NCBI GenBank assembly: GCA_038043445.1
Contig: JBBTBY010000003.1
Span: forward strand, 36,601 to 100,600
DNA from: Spirochaetota bacterium
GTDB lineage: Bacteria; Spirochaetota; Brachyspiria; Brachyspirales; JACRPF01
Reading direction: 5' to 3'
DNA length: 64,000 bases
Part shown: positions 25,313-33,101 of the stretch, in pieces
Layout of the letters: every line of letters starts with the position of its first letter
Position numbering within the stretch: position 1 is the first letter of the stretch
Notes under the pieces: model-generated
Seen by the model: the letters and a program-made list of their open reading frames with translations, nothing else
Database searches by the model: none
What the model was told of the DNA's origin: nothing
Made by a program: the position numbers and the translations under genes

Positions 25313-26583
25313 CAGCCGATCCTGTCCGCACCCATAGAGGGACGGAGCACGTCGGGTATCGTGACGCTTCCGTCGGCATTCTGATAATTCTCAATGATGG
25401 CGATCCACGTCCGGCCGATGGCCAGTCCCGAGCCGTTCATCGTATGCGCTATCTCCGTTTTCCCGCCGCGCTTGAAGCGTATGTGCGCGCGGCGTGCCTG
25501 GAAATCGGTGCACGTCGAGCAGCTCGATATCTCGCGGTATTTGTTCTGCGAGGGGAGCCACACTTCGATGTCATACGTCTTTGCCGATGCGAATCCCGTG
25601 TCGCCGCTCGAGAGCGTTACGACCCGATAGGGGAGATCGAGCCGCTTGAGGATGTCTTCGGCGTCCGCGAGGAGCTTTTCATGTTCCTCGGGGCTTTTTT
25701 CCGGAACGACTATCTTCACGAGCTCCACTTTATCGAATTGATGCTGGCGTATGATGCCGCGTGTGTCCTTGCCGTACGCGCCCGCTTCCGCGCGGAAGCA
25801 CGGCGTGTATGCGGTGAGATACATCGGGAGGTCGGCCTCGGAGAGTATCTCATCGCGCGGGATATTGGTGAGCGGCACTTCCGCCGTCGGTATGAGATAA
25901 TACGGCGGATCATTCGTCGTGCGGAAGAGGTCTTCCTCGAATTTCGGGAGCTGCCCCGTGCCGGTCATCGAGTCGCGGTTGACCATGAGCGGGGGCATGT
26001 ATTCCGTGTAGCCGTGTTCCTTCGTGTGCACATCGAGCATGAAATTCATGAGCGAGCGCTCGAGCTTGGCGCCCATTCCCTTGAGTATCGAGAAGCGCGC
26101 CGAGGCTATCTTCGCCGCCCGCTCAAGATCGAGTATGCCGAGCGCGGTGCCGATATCGACATGGTCCTTGATCGGGAAATCGAAGACACGCGGTGTGCCC
26201 ACGCGCTTTATCTCGCGCCCCGCGGTATCGTCGGCGCCGTCGGGGACATCATCGAGCAGTATGTTCGGGAGGAGCATGAGTTCGCGTTCGGTATCGGCGG
26301 CGAGCGTTTCGAGCTCTTTTTCCTTCGTCTCCAGGTCGGCATTGACCGTTCTCATCTCGATCTTGATGCGCTCCGCACCGGCCGTATCGCCCGTCTTCAC
26401 GAGCGTTCCGACCTTCTTCGAATTCTCATTGCGGACGGCACGGAGGGCTTCCACCGCTTTCAGCACGGTACGGCGTTTTTCCTCAAGGCGCACGAGTGGG
26501 GTGAGGTCCACGGTGGAGCGGCGGCGCTTGAGATTTCCCTCGATAATGCCGATATTTTCCCTAAGCAGGCGTACGTCGATCAT
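25312..26583 (-). CDS. serS: Seryl-tRNA synthetase
   Basis: A 423-residue class II aminoacyl-tRNA synthetase charging tRNA-Ser. The start at 26583 (MIDVRLLREN) is the family's standard N-terminus and has GGAGG 7 nt upstream; the frame is open further upstream but that part is not coding. Residues about 30-100 form the tRNA-binding coiled coil. Class II motifs follow: TGQLPKFEEDLF, PTAEVPLTN, CFRAEAGAYGKDTRGIIRQHQFDKVE (motif 2; here given by its ends FRAEAG and HQFDKVE) and GSGLAIGRTW (motif 3). Length is normal. No T-box is seen in the 80 nt before it. Confidence 0.95.
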   Translation of the reverse strand: MIDVRLLRENIGIIEGNLKRRRSTVDLTPLVRLEEKRRTVLKAVEALRAVRNENSKKVGTLVKTGDTAGAERIKIEMRTVNADLETKEKELETLAADTERELMLLPNILLDDVPDGADDTAGREIKRVGTPRVFDFPIKDHVDIGTALGILDLERAAKIASARFSILKGMGAKLERSLMNFMLDVHTKEHGYTEYMPPLMVNRDSMTGTGQLPKFEEDLFRTTNDPPYYLIPTAEVPLTNIPRDEILSEADLPMYLTAYTPCFRAEAGAYGKDTRGIIRQHQFDKVELVKIVVPEKSPEEHEKLLADAEDILKRLDLPYRVVTLSSGDTGFASAKTYDIEVWLPSQNKYREISSCSTCTDFQARRAHIRFKRGGKTEIAHTMNGSGLAIGRTWIAIIENYQNADGSVTIPDVLRPSMGADRIG

Positions 26584-26626
26584 GCGGTATCCTCCGAACG
26601 GATATGATACCATGAAACGACCATCC

Positions 26627-26655
26627 TTGCAATTCAGGGCAAAAAGTGATATGCT
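26627..26655 (+). promoter_or_regulatory. Promoter, near-leaderless
   Basis: TTGCAA (26627-26632), 17-nt spacer and TATGCT (26650-26655). The ATG at 26666 begins 10 nt after the -10 box, leaving a leader of only a few nt. Confidence 0.5.
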
Positions 26656-26665
26656 GATGTTACCT

Positions 26666-27214
26666 ATGAAAGTGCGGCTTTTAATCGCAGGGATCGCCCT
26701 TTTCGGCGCGCTCACCTCAGCCCTCTTCAGCCAGAACAAGGCGGAGATGTCGGCGGATGACCAGAAAAAGATAGTGTCGCTCGCCGATACGTTCTTCGGG
26801 GCGCTTAAGCGCGGTGCATCCGCGGAGATAACCGCTCTCCTGCATCCCGATGTGCAGATAAAGAGCATCGCCGCGCAGGACCTGAAAAAAATGATCGATG
26901 ACCTGCTTGAGGCGAAGATATCCGCCGTCGATTACATCATGAAAACGACGGGGAACAACATCTCCTATTTCACCGGAGCGAACACGCAGAAGGCGTACGC
27001 CGTCATCTCGTATACGGTGGGCAGCGAGATAAGCCTTGACGAGATAGAAATGAAGGATTCGGACTCCATTCCCGTCTATTTCCTTCAGGTCAATATGAGC
27101 TATCAGGATGCGGCGAAAGCGGCCCCTGCGGGTGCGGCGAAAAAAAGCAAACGCGCCGAGGTCGAGATAGTGTCCTTTAAGGGCGGTTACCGGATAATCG
27201 GCTTCATTTTTTAA
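26666..27214 (+). CDS. Exported protein of unknown function
   Basis: A 182-residue protein with a Sec signal peptide (MKVRLLIAGIALFGALTSAL, cleavage likely after ALFS). The mature part begins QNKAEMSADDQKK and contains a SLADTFFGALKRGASAEITALLHPD segment that resembles the start of an NTF2/SnoaL-like cone fold, ending in FKGGYRIIGFIF. A Lys/Ala-rich stretch lies near residue 160. Several in-frame ATGs precede the chosen one; 26666 gives the cleanest signal peptide. It heads the plus-strand run with the DHH phosphoesterase and recO. Confidence 0.65.
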   Translation: MKVRLLIAGIALFGALTSALFSQNKAEMSADDQKKIVSLADTFFGALKRGASAEITALLHPDVQIKSIAAQDLKKMIDDLLEAKISAVDYIMKTTGNNISYFTGANTQKAYAVISYTVGSEISLDEIEMKDSDSIPVYFLQVNMSYQDAAKAAPAGAAKKSKRAEVEIVSFKGGYRIIGFIF

Positions 27215-27219
27215 GGACA

Positions 27220-28254
27220 ATGGACCTCGCTCAGGCAGAAGATCGCGAACTCTTCCGAAGCATACTGGAAAAAAGCAGCCGCATCGTCATCACTACGCAT
27301 TCCAACCCTGACCCCGATGCCATCGCCTCATCGTACGGCATGCTTTCCCTCGTACGGCACCTCGTGCGGCGCACCTCGATCATCGTGCAGAGCGGGAGCA
27401 TAGGGCGTGCTGAGAACCGTTCGCTCATCGAGGCCTGCCGCATCAAGCTTACCGATATGCGCAACGCGGACATAACGGCGCGCGATACCATCATTCTCGT
27501 TGACGCACAGCACCCCAATTCGAACTACCCCCTCCCGAAGAAAATGATGCCGCGCATCGTCATCGATCATCACCCGCTCAGGGCGAAGACGTACGGCGTA
27601 CCCTATCACGATATTCGTCCGTCCTTCGGTTCGACCGCGACGATAATATACGAATATCTCACTGCGTTCGAGGTGCCTGTCACGAAGAACGCCGCCACCG
27701 CGCTCTTCTACGGCATCAAGACCGACACGGCCGATCTGAGCCGCGGCGTGACGAACGCCGATATCGCGGCGCATCAGGCGCTGGTGAAGCGCATGGACCA
27801 TCGCCGCATTGCGGTCATTGAGAACGCGCCGCTCCCCCTCGAATACTACCGCGAGATATTCAAAGGCCTTTCCAATGCGATGCGCTACGAGAATATCGTC
27901 ATCGTGCATCTGCATTCGATACCCGCGCCCGACTATGCATCGCTCATAGCGGATTTTTTCCTGCGCTGCGAAAAGGTGAACTGGGTGCTTGTTTCCGGCA
28001 GGAGCAATGAGCATCTCATACTTTCGCTCAGGAGTAAAAAGGTGCGGCGCAATGCGGGAGAGATCATCAAATCGCTGACGGCGAAGTACGGGAGCGGCGG
28101 CGGGCACGGCGCGTATGCCGCCGGGACCATACCCCTCATGGGCAAGGACGAGGATGCGATGGAAAAAATAGAACGGGATATGGTCGCGAAGCTCCTGACG
28201 AAGCTCGCCGGCAGGGTCATGGTCGGCGAGCGTTTTTTTGATGCTGCGACATGA
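27220..28254 (+). CDS. DHH-family phosphoesterase (NrnA-like)
   Basis: A 344-residue DHH/DHHA1 protein similar to NrnA, which degrades short oligoribonucleotides and dephosphorylates 3'-phosphoadenosine 5'-phosphate. The metal-binding motifs are SNPDPDAIAS (residues about 26-35), VDAQH, and VIDHHPLR, the DHH signature. The DHHA1 part ends in YGSGGGHGAYAAGTIPL, where the GGGH motif binds substrate. Length fits the family. It starts 5 nt after the exported-protein gene and its TGA overlaps the recO ATG, so the three are likely one transcript. A cytoplasmic nuclease role in RNA turnover is the best guess. Confidence 0.85.
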   Translation: MDLAQAEDRELFRSILEKSSRIVITTHSNPDPDAIASSYGMLSLVRHLVRRTSIIVQSGSIGRAENRSLIEACRIKLTDMRNADITARDTIILVDAQHPNSNYPLPKKMMPRIVIDHHPLRAKTYGVPYHDIRPSFGSTATIIYEYLTAFEVPVTKNAATALFYGIKTDTADLSRGVTNADIAAHQALVKRMDHRRIAVIENAPLPLEYYREIFKGLSNAMRYENIVIVHLHSIPAPDYASLIADFFLRCEKVNWVLVSGRSNEHLILSLRSKKVRRNAGEIIKSLTAKYGSGGGHGAYAAGTIPLMGKDEDAMEKIERDMVAKLLTKLAGRVMVGERFFDAAT

Positions 28255-29018
28255 TCATGCGTACGCCGCTTCGTCTCACGGGTGTCATCATCGACCGTCA
28301 TCCGTATAAAAGCTCGAGTATCATCGCCGAAGCTGTCACTGATCGCGGAACGATGAGCGTGCTCTGCAGGAGCGCGAAGAAGGACGGTGCCGGCGCTGAA
28401 CTTTCACGGGTGGCGCTCCTGTCGCTTGTCGTCGTACCGGGGCGCGAGGACCTCTATACCCTTTCAAGCGCATCGATAACGCGCGATCATCCGTCGATAC
28501 ATGGATCAGCACTCAAGCTTTCCGCGGTGTCGTACTTCTTCTCGCTCGTGAAAGCGGTCAAGAGTACGGATGAAGAGCGCATGCTCCCCCTCGTCGATGC
28601 GGCGCTCTCCGCTTTTGAAGCGGCAGCGGACGAAACTGATGCGACGGACGCATTGCTTCTGTCGTCAACAGTGAAGCTCCTCTACATTTCCGGCGTTCTG
28701 CCGAAGCTCGACGGCTGTGTCGTCTGTGATTCCCCGTATGCCGATGGTTTTTACTCCATCGTACGCGGCGGTTATGTGTGTGCGCGATGTGCTGACCCCG
28801 TTGAGCGGAAGGTCGCGTTCCCGCCGGCAGTACAGCGTGCGTTCTCCGGGCTCATCCGCTCGCCGATAGCGGATGCGGTAACGTTTACGGATGTACCGCC
28901 GGCGCTCACGCTCATTGTCCGCCGGACGATAGCGGCCTATGCGGGTGTGGCATCGAAAAGCGCGAAGGCGTATGATGAGATCGCCGCGGTGTATGCGGTG
29001 AGCGCCCGAAAGCATTGA
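28251..29018 (+). CDS. recO: DNA repair protein RecO
   Basis: A 255-residue RecO, the mediator that loads RecA on SSB-coated DNA together with RecR. The N-terminal OB fold is TGVIIDRHPYKSSSIIAEAV..RG, followed by a helical middle and a zinc finger with C-x2-C pairs in GCVVCDSP and GGYVCARCAD (residues about 157-182). Length is normal. It overlaps the DHH gene by 4 nt. Sequence similarity to model RecO is low, as usual for this family, but the OB-helix-zinc order is clear. Confidence 0.85.
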   Translation: MIMRTPLRLTGVIIDRHPYKSSSIIAEAVTDRGTMSVLCRSAKKDGAGAELSRVALLSLVVVPGREDLYTLSSASITRDHPSIHGSALKLSAVSYFFSLVKAVKSTDEERMLPLVDAALSAFEAAADETDATDALLLSSTVKLLYISGVLPKLDGCVVCDSPYADGFYSIVRGGYVCARCADPVERKVAFPPAVQRAFSGLIRSPIADAVTFTDVPPALTLIVRRTIAAYAGVASKSAKAYDEIAAVYAVSARKH

Positions 29019-29254
29019 CGCCTGAAAACCTCCCATGCGCCGAAGGTCGTCCGGTATGCGCCCGACACTGCTTCCCGCGTCACTGAGGTCTATTCCTGCG
29101 TACCGGAGTAGCTTCGAGTGTTCCCACAACATCTTCGAATGCGCTGAAAATATATTCCGGTGCTCCGGGCATATCTTCACGTGTACTCAGGGTTATTCCG
29201 TATAAGCCGAACTGTAATTCCGGTGTTCCAAACAAATAAGAATTAAGAATGTTT

Positions 29255-29340
29255 CTCACGGAGTTCACGGAGCTCGCAGAGGCGGACGAACGAGGGAGTT
29301 CATTTAAGAAAAAGGTTTCTTCTCCGCGAAACAAACACTC
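29255..29340. repeat. CACGGAG-type intergenic repeat
   Basis: Contains CACGGAGTTCACGGAG followed by GCAGAGGC and AGAAAAAGGTTTCTTCTCCGCG, a mosaic of the kind seen as dispersed intergenic repeats in environmental bacteria. It lies in the 830-base gene-free stretch 29019-29849, which otherwise holds only the hairpins and transposase relic listed separately. Confidence 0.5.
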
Positions 29341-29386
29341 ACCCCTCGGCTAATAAAGCGTTGTGCAGAAGAAAATATATTTGCCT

Positions 29387-29420
29387 CTCCCCTCTCTCAC
29401 AGGGAAGTGAGAGAGGGGAG
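29387..29420. repeat. Long hairpin, 14-bp arms
   Basis: Left arm 29387-29400 and right arm GTGAGAGAGGGGAG (29407-29420) pair perfectly around an AGGGAA loop. No T run follows. It resembles REP/MITE-type hairpins more than a terminator. Confidence 0.65.
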
Positions 29421-29529
29421 AACATGTCGGTATGCACAAATACTTTCAGGCTGATTATTGATTTATTCCGTGTTTTATATTATATGCAGCAAGGGGTATG
29501 CCGATAACGTCGCCCGGAGCGATCCGCTC

Positions 29530-29625
29530 TCTATAAGGTCATGGAAGCGCATTACGACGCGTTATGTGAAGAGTATAATATCGTCTACGGCGAACAGTAT
29601 GGTTTCTTCCGCCCACATTTATTTG
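29530..29625 (+). pseudogene. Relic of an IS91-family transposase N-terminus
   Basis: One frame reads SALYKVMEAHYDALCEEYN followed by IVYGEQYGFFRPH. This matches the opening of IS91/IS801-type rolling-circle transposases (LYKVV.E.....Y...YG..RP). The match stops at the hairpin at 29614-29651, before the zinc-binding Cys residues and the catalytic tyrosines, so only a fragment of about 32 codons remains. No start codon or insertion ends are identified. Confidence 0.4.
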
Positions 29626-29651
29626 AGCGCAGTAACGCTCAAATAAATGTG
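29614..29651. repeat. Perfect hairpin with 16-bp arms
   Basis: Arm CACATTTATTTGAGCG (29614-29629) and its exact complement (29636-29651) around a 6-nt loop CAGTAA. It ends the transposase-like fragment. It could be an IS end structure (IS91 elements terminate in hairpins) or a terminator. Confidence 0.75.
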
Positions 29652-29791
29652 CGGGAAAGAAAATATCGGTGAATTCGGGCGGAATGACGCTACTCGATGG
29701 GGTTTGGCGGGGTAGGATCACGGATCGACTGGGGCTGGCGATGCGACACCGCTGAGACGGGGTTGGATTTGACAGGATATCGGCGGGTGGT

Positions 29792-29845
29792 ATACTGAGC
29801 GGTAACTGAGACGGCGATGGTGGTAAATGAAAACTCCTTTCCTTT
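29792..29845. repeat. Dispersed direct repeat, copy A
   Basis: Starts GTATACTGAGCGGTAACTGA and ends AAAACTCCTTTCCTTTTT. A near-identical copy on the same strand is at 31261-31314. The two copies flank the dehydrogenase gene at 29850-30809 and the relics beside it. Confidence 0.8.
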
Positions 29846-29849
29846 TTGT

Positions 29850-30809
29850 TCAGGTTGTATGGCTTTTCTGATTAACGGTGATCGCAACATTCCCTTTCTT
29901 GTGGCCTGTTTCCACATATCTGTGGGCTTCCACGATCTGCTCGAATGGATAGCACCTGTCCGTTACAGGACGAATGTGCCCTGCTTCGACGAGTGCTCTG
30001 ACCCTGTCAAGGCGGGGTGAATCTAGGAGCAAAGCCTCATCATCAATGGATGCATAGATGCCGCTTTTGGCAACCGCTCTTTCACATGCTTTTCTCAGCG
30101 CTGACGTTCTTCTCTTCCCGACCGCATCAAGCATGAAATCGTACTTTTCGATCTTGGCAAGGGACACAGTACTCGTGTAGTCGAGCACCTTGTCGGCCCC
30201 CAGCGATCGCACCAGATCAAAATGAGCCGCACTGCATACCGCTGTCACCTCTGCGCCGCGATGCTTGGCGAACTGTATCGCAATGGTACCGGATGTGCCA
30301 GAAGCTCCATATATGAGCACCTTCTGGCCCTTCTGTATATTTCCTTTCTCGCCGAATTGGAATGCCAGCAAACCTCCGTATGCGGCTGCTGTTGCATCCT
30401 CGAAGGAGATGGTGCGAGGCATGAGTGCAAGACAGCCCTGTTTGGAATCTGTCTCCTTCATGCATTTATAATCCGCATAGCCGCCGAGTGACATGCCGGT
30501 AAGACCATATACCTGATCACCGGGCTTAAAACGTGCGATGTCTGTACCTGCAGATTCTATCTCTCCGGAAAAGACCTCGCCAATGATCGGGTTGCGGGGC
30601 CTTTGGATGCCGATCATCAAGCGAAAGGGGATCATCAACGCAAACGCCACCTTGGAGCTTCGAATGAACAGGTCGCTGTTGGTGACCGATGTCGCGTAGA
30701 TCTTAATGAGTACTTCATTGCTTTTGGGCACCGGCTTTTTAGTTTCAATGACTTTAAGCACTTCTGCCGGGCCGTACTTGGTGCAGTGGATCGCTTTCAT
30801 TGTGTCCAT
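29850..30809 (-). CDS. NAD(P)-dependent medium-chain alcohol/quinone reductase
   Basis: A 319-residue zinc-free MDR enzyme. It begins MDTMKAIHCTKYGPAEVLKV, has VTNSDLFIRSS and GEVFSGEIESAG in the catalytic domain, and the nucleotide loop YGASGTSGTIAIQFAKHRGA (residues about 150-169). This arrangement is typical of quinone oxidoreductase-like reductases with NADPH. AGGAG lies 9 nt before the ATG at 30809. The gene sits alone between the two copies of a 54-bp direct repeat and among gene relics, which suggests it was gained with that segment. It is a third MDR gene in the window and is not in the 14-23 kb cluster. Confidence 0.8.
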   Translation of the reverse strand: MDTMKAIHCTKYGPAEVLKVIETKKPVPKSNEVLIKIYATSVTNSDLFIRSSKVAFALMIPFRLMIGIQRPRNPIIGEVFSGEIESAGTDIARFKPGDQVYGLTGMSLGGYADYKCMKETDSKQGCLALMPRTISFEDATAAAYGGLLAFQFGEKGNIQKGQKVLIYGASGTSGTIAIQFAKHRGAEVTAVCSAAHFDLVRSLGADKVLDYTSTVSLAKIEKYDFMLDAVGKRRTSALRKACERAVAKSGIYASIDDEALLLDSPRLDRVRALVEAGHIRPVTDRCYPFEQIVEAHRYVETGHKKGNVAITVNQKSHTT

Positions 30810-30827
30810 GCTGTGAAGCTCCTTTTT

Positions 30828-31065
30828 TTACTGCTGAATAAAATAGTGCATTTTACCCGAAGCAACTATCCTTCCTGACAGTATATTCCCGTCAGTGTAA
30901 ACCGTCAATATCCCGCCCCACTGGCTGTCATTTGCCTGCATGCGTAAGAAATTATCCTTGATAATGTCGGCACGTTGCAGGTCGCGGTTTGCATGGCCGG
31001 AAACCTGCACCGTATTGAGCGCCGTCTCATTGGTGTCAAGCAGGGCTTCGGAGCCAAATCGTCCC
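30828..31065 (-). pseudogene. Orphan 3' end of a broken gene
   Basis: On the minus strand a frame of about 75 codons reads ALLDTNETALNTVQVSGHAN, continues through NDSQWGGILTVYTDGNILSG and ends IVASGKMHYFIQQ. It has a coding look (secreted, beta-rich) but no start codon with a ribosome binding site and no upstream domain. I take it as the remaining end of a surface or carbohydrate-binding protein gene. Confidence 0.35.
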
Positions 31066-31089
31066 GCTCAGGTCTGCTTGGACACCTGA

Positions 31090-31258
31090 CTATTCTCCCG
31101 TTGGCTTGAGGCTGAGATCATCGAACCATGCCCGGCTCATGCTGCCATCGAGTTGGCATTCGATGATGATCTTGTCGCTGGCATCCGCCGGGATATCTAC
31201 CTGGCATTTCGATAAGGTGAAAACGGGTTGCTCCGTAGTGACGAGCAGTGAACCGTAA
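31090..31258 (-). pseudogene. Relic of a carbohydrate-binding protein C-terminus
   Basis: The minus strand encodes VDIPADASDKIIIECQLDG and then SMSRAWFDDLSLKPTGE before a stop. The AWFDDLSL ending is characteristic of the last strand of CBM4/9-type jelly-roll domains that close many secreted hydrolases. The frame upstream enters the dispersed repeat at 31261-31314, so the gene body has been lost at the repeat boundary. Confidence 0.45.
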
Positions 31259-31260
31259 AG

Positions 31261-31314
31261 CGTATACTGAGCGGTAACTGAGGCGGCGATGGCGGTAAAT
31301 GAAAACTCCTTTCC
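31261..31314. repeat. Dispersed direct repeat, copy B
   Basis: Nearly identical to 29792-29845, differing at about three positions, and in the same orientation. It separates the carbohydrate-binding relic from the kelch lipoprotein promoter. Confidence 0.8.
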
Positions 31315-31359
31315 TTTTTTTCTGCAAAACAAGGTCACACACGCTGCACGATACCTGCT

Positions 31360-31388
31360 TTGACACGCAGTCGAATATTTGTTATACT
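31360..31388 (+). promoter_or_regulatory. Sigma-70-like promoter of the kelch lipoprotein gene
   Basis: TTGACA (31360-31365), 17-nt spacer, TATACT (31383-31388); ATG follows at 31424. This is the clearest example of the promoter type that recurs in this window. Confidence 0.75.
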
Positions 31389-31423
31389 TGCCCGAATGCA
31401 TATCATTTCTGTAGGATAATGCC

Positions 31424-32413
31424 ATGCGTGCATTTGCCATCGCCGTCATCGTGGTCCTTCTGCAGACTGGCTGCATGTATACGGATCACGGGCGCACCAA
31501 TCCGATCGATCCGGGATCGACAAATTATATCCCCGCATCGCATTGGACGCTCATGCCGACATCCCCTTCGCCGGTACATATCGGCGCAGGGCACGCGGCC
31601 GTTTCGTATAAAAATGAGATCTGGGTCATCGGCGGCAGTTCAAACGCCGCGAATGCAATGAACGAAGTCCGCAGAAGCAGCGGTGGCCCCTCATGGATCT
31701 CCGGCAATAATCTCCCCACCACACTGTGGCTTCATGCGGCAGTCGTGTTCAGGGGGGCAGTATGGGTCGTTCATGGCAGTTACGGCAGCGGCTCGCGGAC
31801 GAATATAATGCTTTACAGCACCGGCGGGGGATGGGGTTCATTCTCCCCGGTGCCGGATAACAAACGCTACGGTCATGCCGTAGTCGTCTATAAGAATAAA
31901 CTGTGGATGATCGGAGGGGATACCGGAGCATCGCCGCTTCGCACGAATGACGTCTGGGCGACATCCGACGGAACGAACTGGAATCTCGTCACCGCTTCCG
32001 CGTCATTTCTTCCCCGTGCCGGACATCGTGCATTTGTCTGGGACGATAAAATATGGATAGTGGGTGGTTGTGACTCGAGTCCGCCCTATTTCAGCGATAT
32101 CTATTGGTCGACGGACGGCGTGAACTGGACGGCCGCGCCACCCATGCCGTTCGCACGGTCATATCCTGCCGTTGTGGTCATCAATAATCGTATCGTCGTT
32201 ATCGGCGGGGAAACGAATGCAAGCGCTCCGGTAAAGGATATCTGGTACACGCCCGACCCCTCCGCCACTGGGTCATGGCGGCAGGTGCAAAGCCCGTTCA
32301 CTACGAATTTCTCGCGGCAATCATCGCTCATGTTCAACGATAAGGTGTGGATGATAGGCGGCGCGAACGGTTCTTCGCCGTATACCAATAATAATGTCTG
32401 GTGGTCGTACTGA
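31424..32413 (+). CDS. Kelch-repeat lipoprotein
   Basis: A 329-residue exported lipoprotein. The signal peptide ends in a lipobox LLQTGC with Cys17 as the lipidated residue. The mature start TNPIDPGSTNY is a pattern I associate with spirochaete and related lipoproteins. About six kelch-type repeats follow, each with a hydrophobic-V-IGG strand (IWVIGGSS, LWMIGGDT, IWIVGGCD, IVVIGGET, VWMIGGAN) and a W roughly 20-25 residues later, building one beta-propeller anchored to a membrane. Role may be glycan or protein binding. Single-gene unit with its own promoter. Confidence 0.8.
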   Translation: MRAFAIAVIVVLLQTGCMYTDHGRTNPIDPGSTNYIPASHWTLMPTSPSPVHIGAGHAAVSYKNEIWVIGGSSNAANAMNEVRRSSGGPSWISGNNLPTTLWLHAAVVFRGAVWVVHGSYGSGSRTNIMLYSTGGGWGSFSPVPDNKRYGHAVVVYKNKLWMIGGDTGASPLRTNDVWATSDGTNWNLVTASASFLPRAGHRAFVWDDKIWIVGGCDSSPPYFSDIYWSTDGVNWTAAPPMPFARSYPAVVVINNRIVVIGGETNASAPVKDIWYTPDPSATGSWRQVQSPFTTNFSRQSSLMFNDKVWMIGGANGSSPYTNNNVWWSY

Positions 32414-32419
32414 CTTGCG

Positions 32420-32602
32420 TTACTCGTTTTCGCGCATGATGTCGATTTCTATGCGGCGATCGGCTGCGCGGGCGGACGGATCGTCGACGTCGTTGATCGG
32501 GCGTGTGTCGCCGTATGAAATTGCGGATAGCTGCCTTCCCTCGGCCCCGTCGCGCTCGAGCTCTTTGGGAGATGGCGGTAACGGATCACGTCCGTGGATC
32601 AT
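32420..32602 (-). pseudogene. Relic of an OmpA/MotB C-terminal domain
   Basis: The minus strand encodes about 60 residues ending GRQLSAISYGDTRPINDVDD and then ARAADRRIEIDIMRENE. This is the last third of an OmpA/MotB peptidoglycan-binding domain (…isa.GyGd..P.......RA.NRRIEI). The earlier part of the domain with the peptidoglycan-contacting Asp, a membrane anchor and a proper start are missing. It lies tail to tail with the kelch lipoprotein gene. Confidence 0.5.
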
Positions 32603-32629
32603 AGATGCGGCAGGATGAGCCGAAAATCC

Positions 32630-32657
32630 TTGACAACGGGGCGATTCCTTTTATAAT
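32630..32657 (+). promoter_or_regulatory. Promoter of the pspC-like gene
   Basis: TTGACA (32630-32635), 16-nt spacer, TATAAT (32652-32657), 26 nt before the ATG at 32684, with GGAGGGACGAG as ribosome binding site. Confidence 0.75.
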
Positions 32658-32683
32658 CAGGTGTGACCGGACGGAGGGACGAG

Positions 32684-33091
32684 ATGAAACAGCTTGAACG
32701 CAATCTTGATAAAAAGCTCATCGCGGGCGTCTGCGCCGGCATAGCCGATTCGACCTCCATCGATGTGACGGTGGTGCGCATCATTTTCGTCGTGTTCGCG
32801 CTTTCCGTGGGTTTCGGATTTCTGCTCTATGTCGTGCTTTGGGTGATAATGCCCATAGCCGCCGCAGGGTCGGTCACGGGCGCTTCGGCGCCGAAGAAAG
32901 CGAAGGCGAACGCGAACGAGCCTCCGCCGAGCGCTGCGGGGAAGGGGAAGAGTATTCTCGGGATATCGCTCATCGGGGCGGGCATTGTCGTCATCCTCTC
33001 CGTCTTCCTGCACTCGTTCATACCGCTCCTCGGCATTGCGCTCATTGCGCTCGGCGTCATCCTCATCACGCAGATAGGCATGAAACGGTGA
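32684..33091 (+). CDS. PspC-domain membrane protein
   Basis: A 135-residue membrane protein. Residues about 1-60 are a PspC domain: L.RN.DKKLIAGVCAGIAD followed by VTVVRIIFVVFALSVGFGFL and a YVVLWVIMP segment. A Lys/Ala-rich linker (KKAKANANEPPPSAAGKGK) leads to two more hydrophobic helices with VVILSVFLHSFIPLLGIAL. PspC proteins take part in phage-shock/envelope stress responses; no pspA or pspB is nearby, so it may be a general envelope-stress or structural membrane protein. Start at 32684 chosen for GGAGGG upstream. Confidence 0.85.
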   Translation: MKQLERNLDKKLIAGVCAGIADSTSIDVTVVRIIFVVFALSVGFGFLLYVVLWVIMPIAAAGSVTGASAPKKAKANANEPPPSAAGKGKSILGISLIGAGIVVILSVFLHSFIPLLGIALIALGVILITQIGMKR

Positions 33092-33101
33092 TGCACCGGG
33101 T

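Noticed and set aside
25444..26607. Long plus-strand frame opposite serS
   Set aside because: Arg/His/Glu-rich shadow typical of GC-rich genes; no ribosome binding site or family.
26024..26665. Long plus-strand open frame antisense to serS that runs into the exported-protein gene
   Set aside because: It is the opposite strand of a clearly coding synthetase; only the part from 26666 has a signal peptide and promoter.
29019..29254. Minus-strand frame ending RRNRPQ and another beginning MKICPEHRN
   Set aside because: Sequence is built of short repeated ATTCCGGTG-type units and matches no family in either frame.
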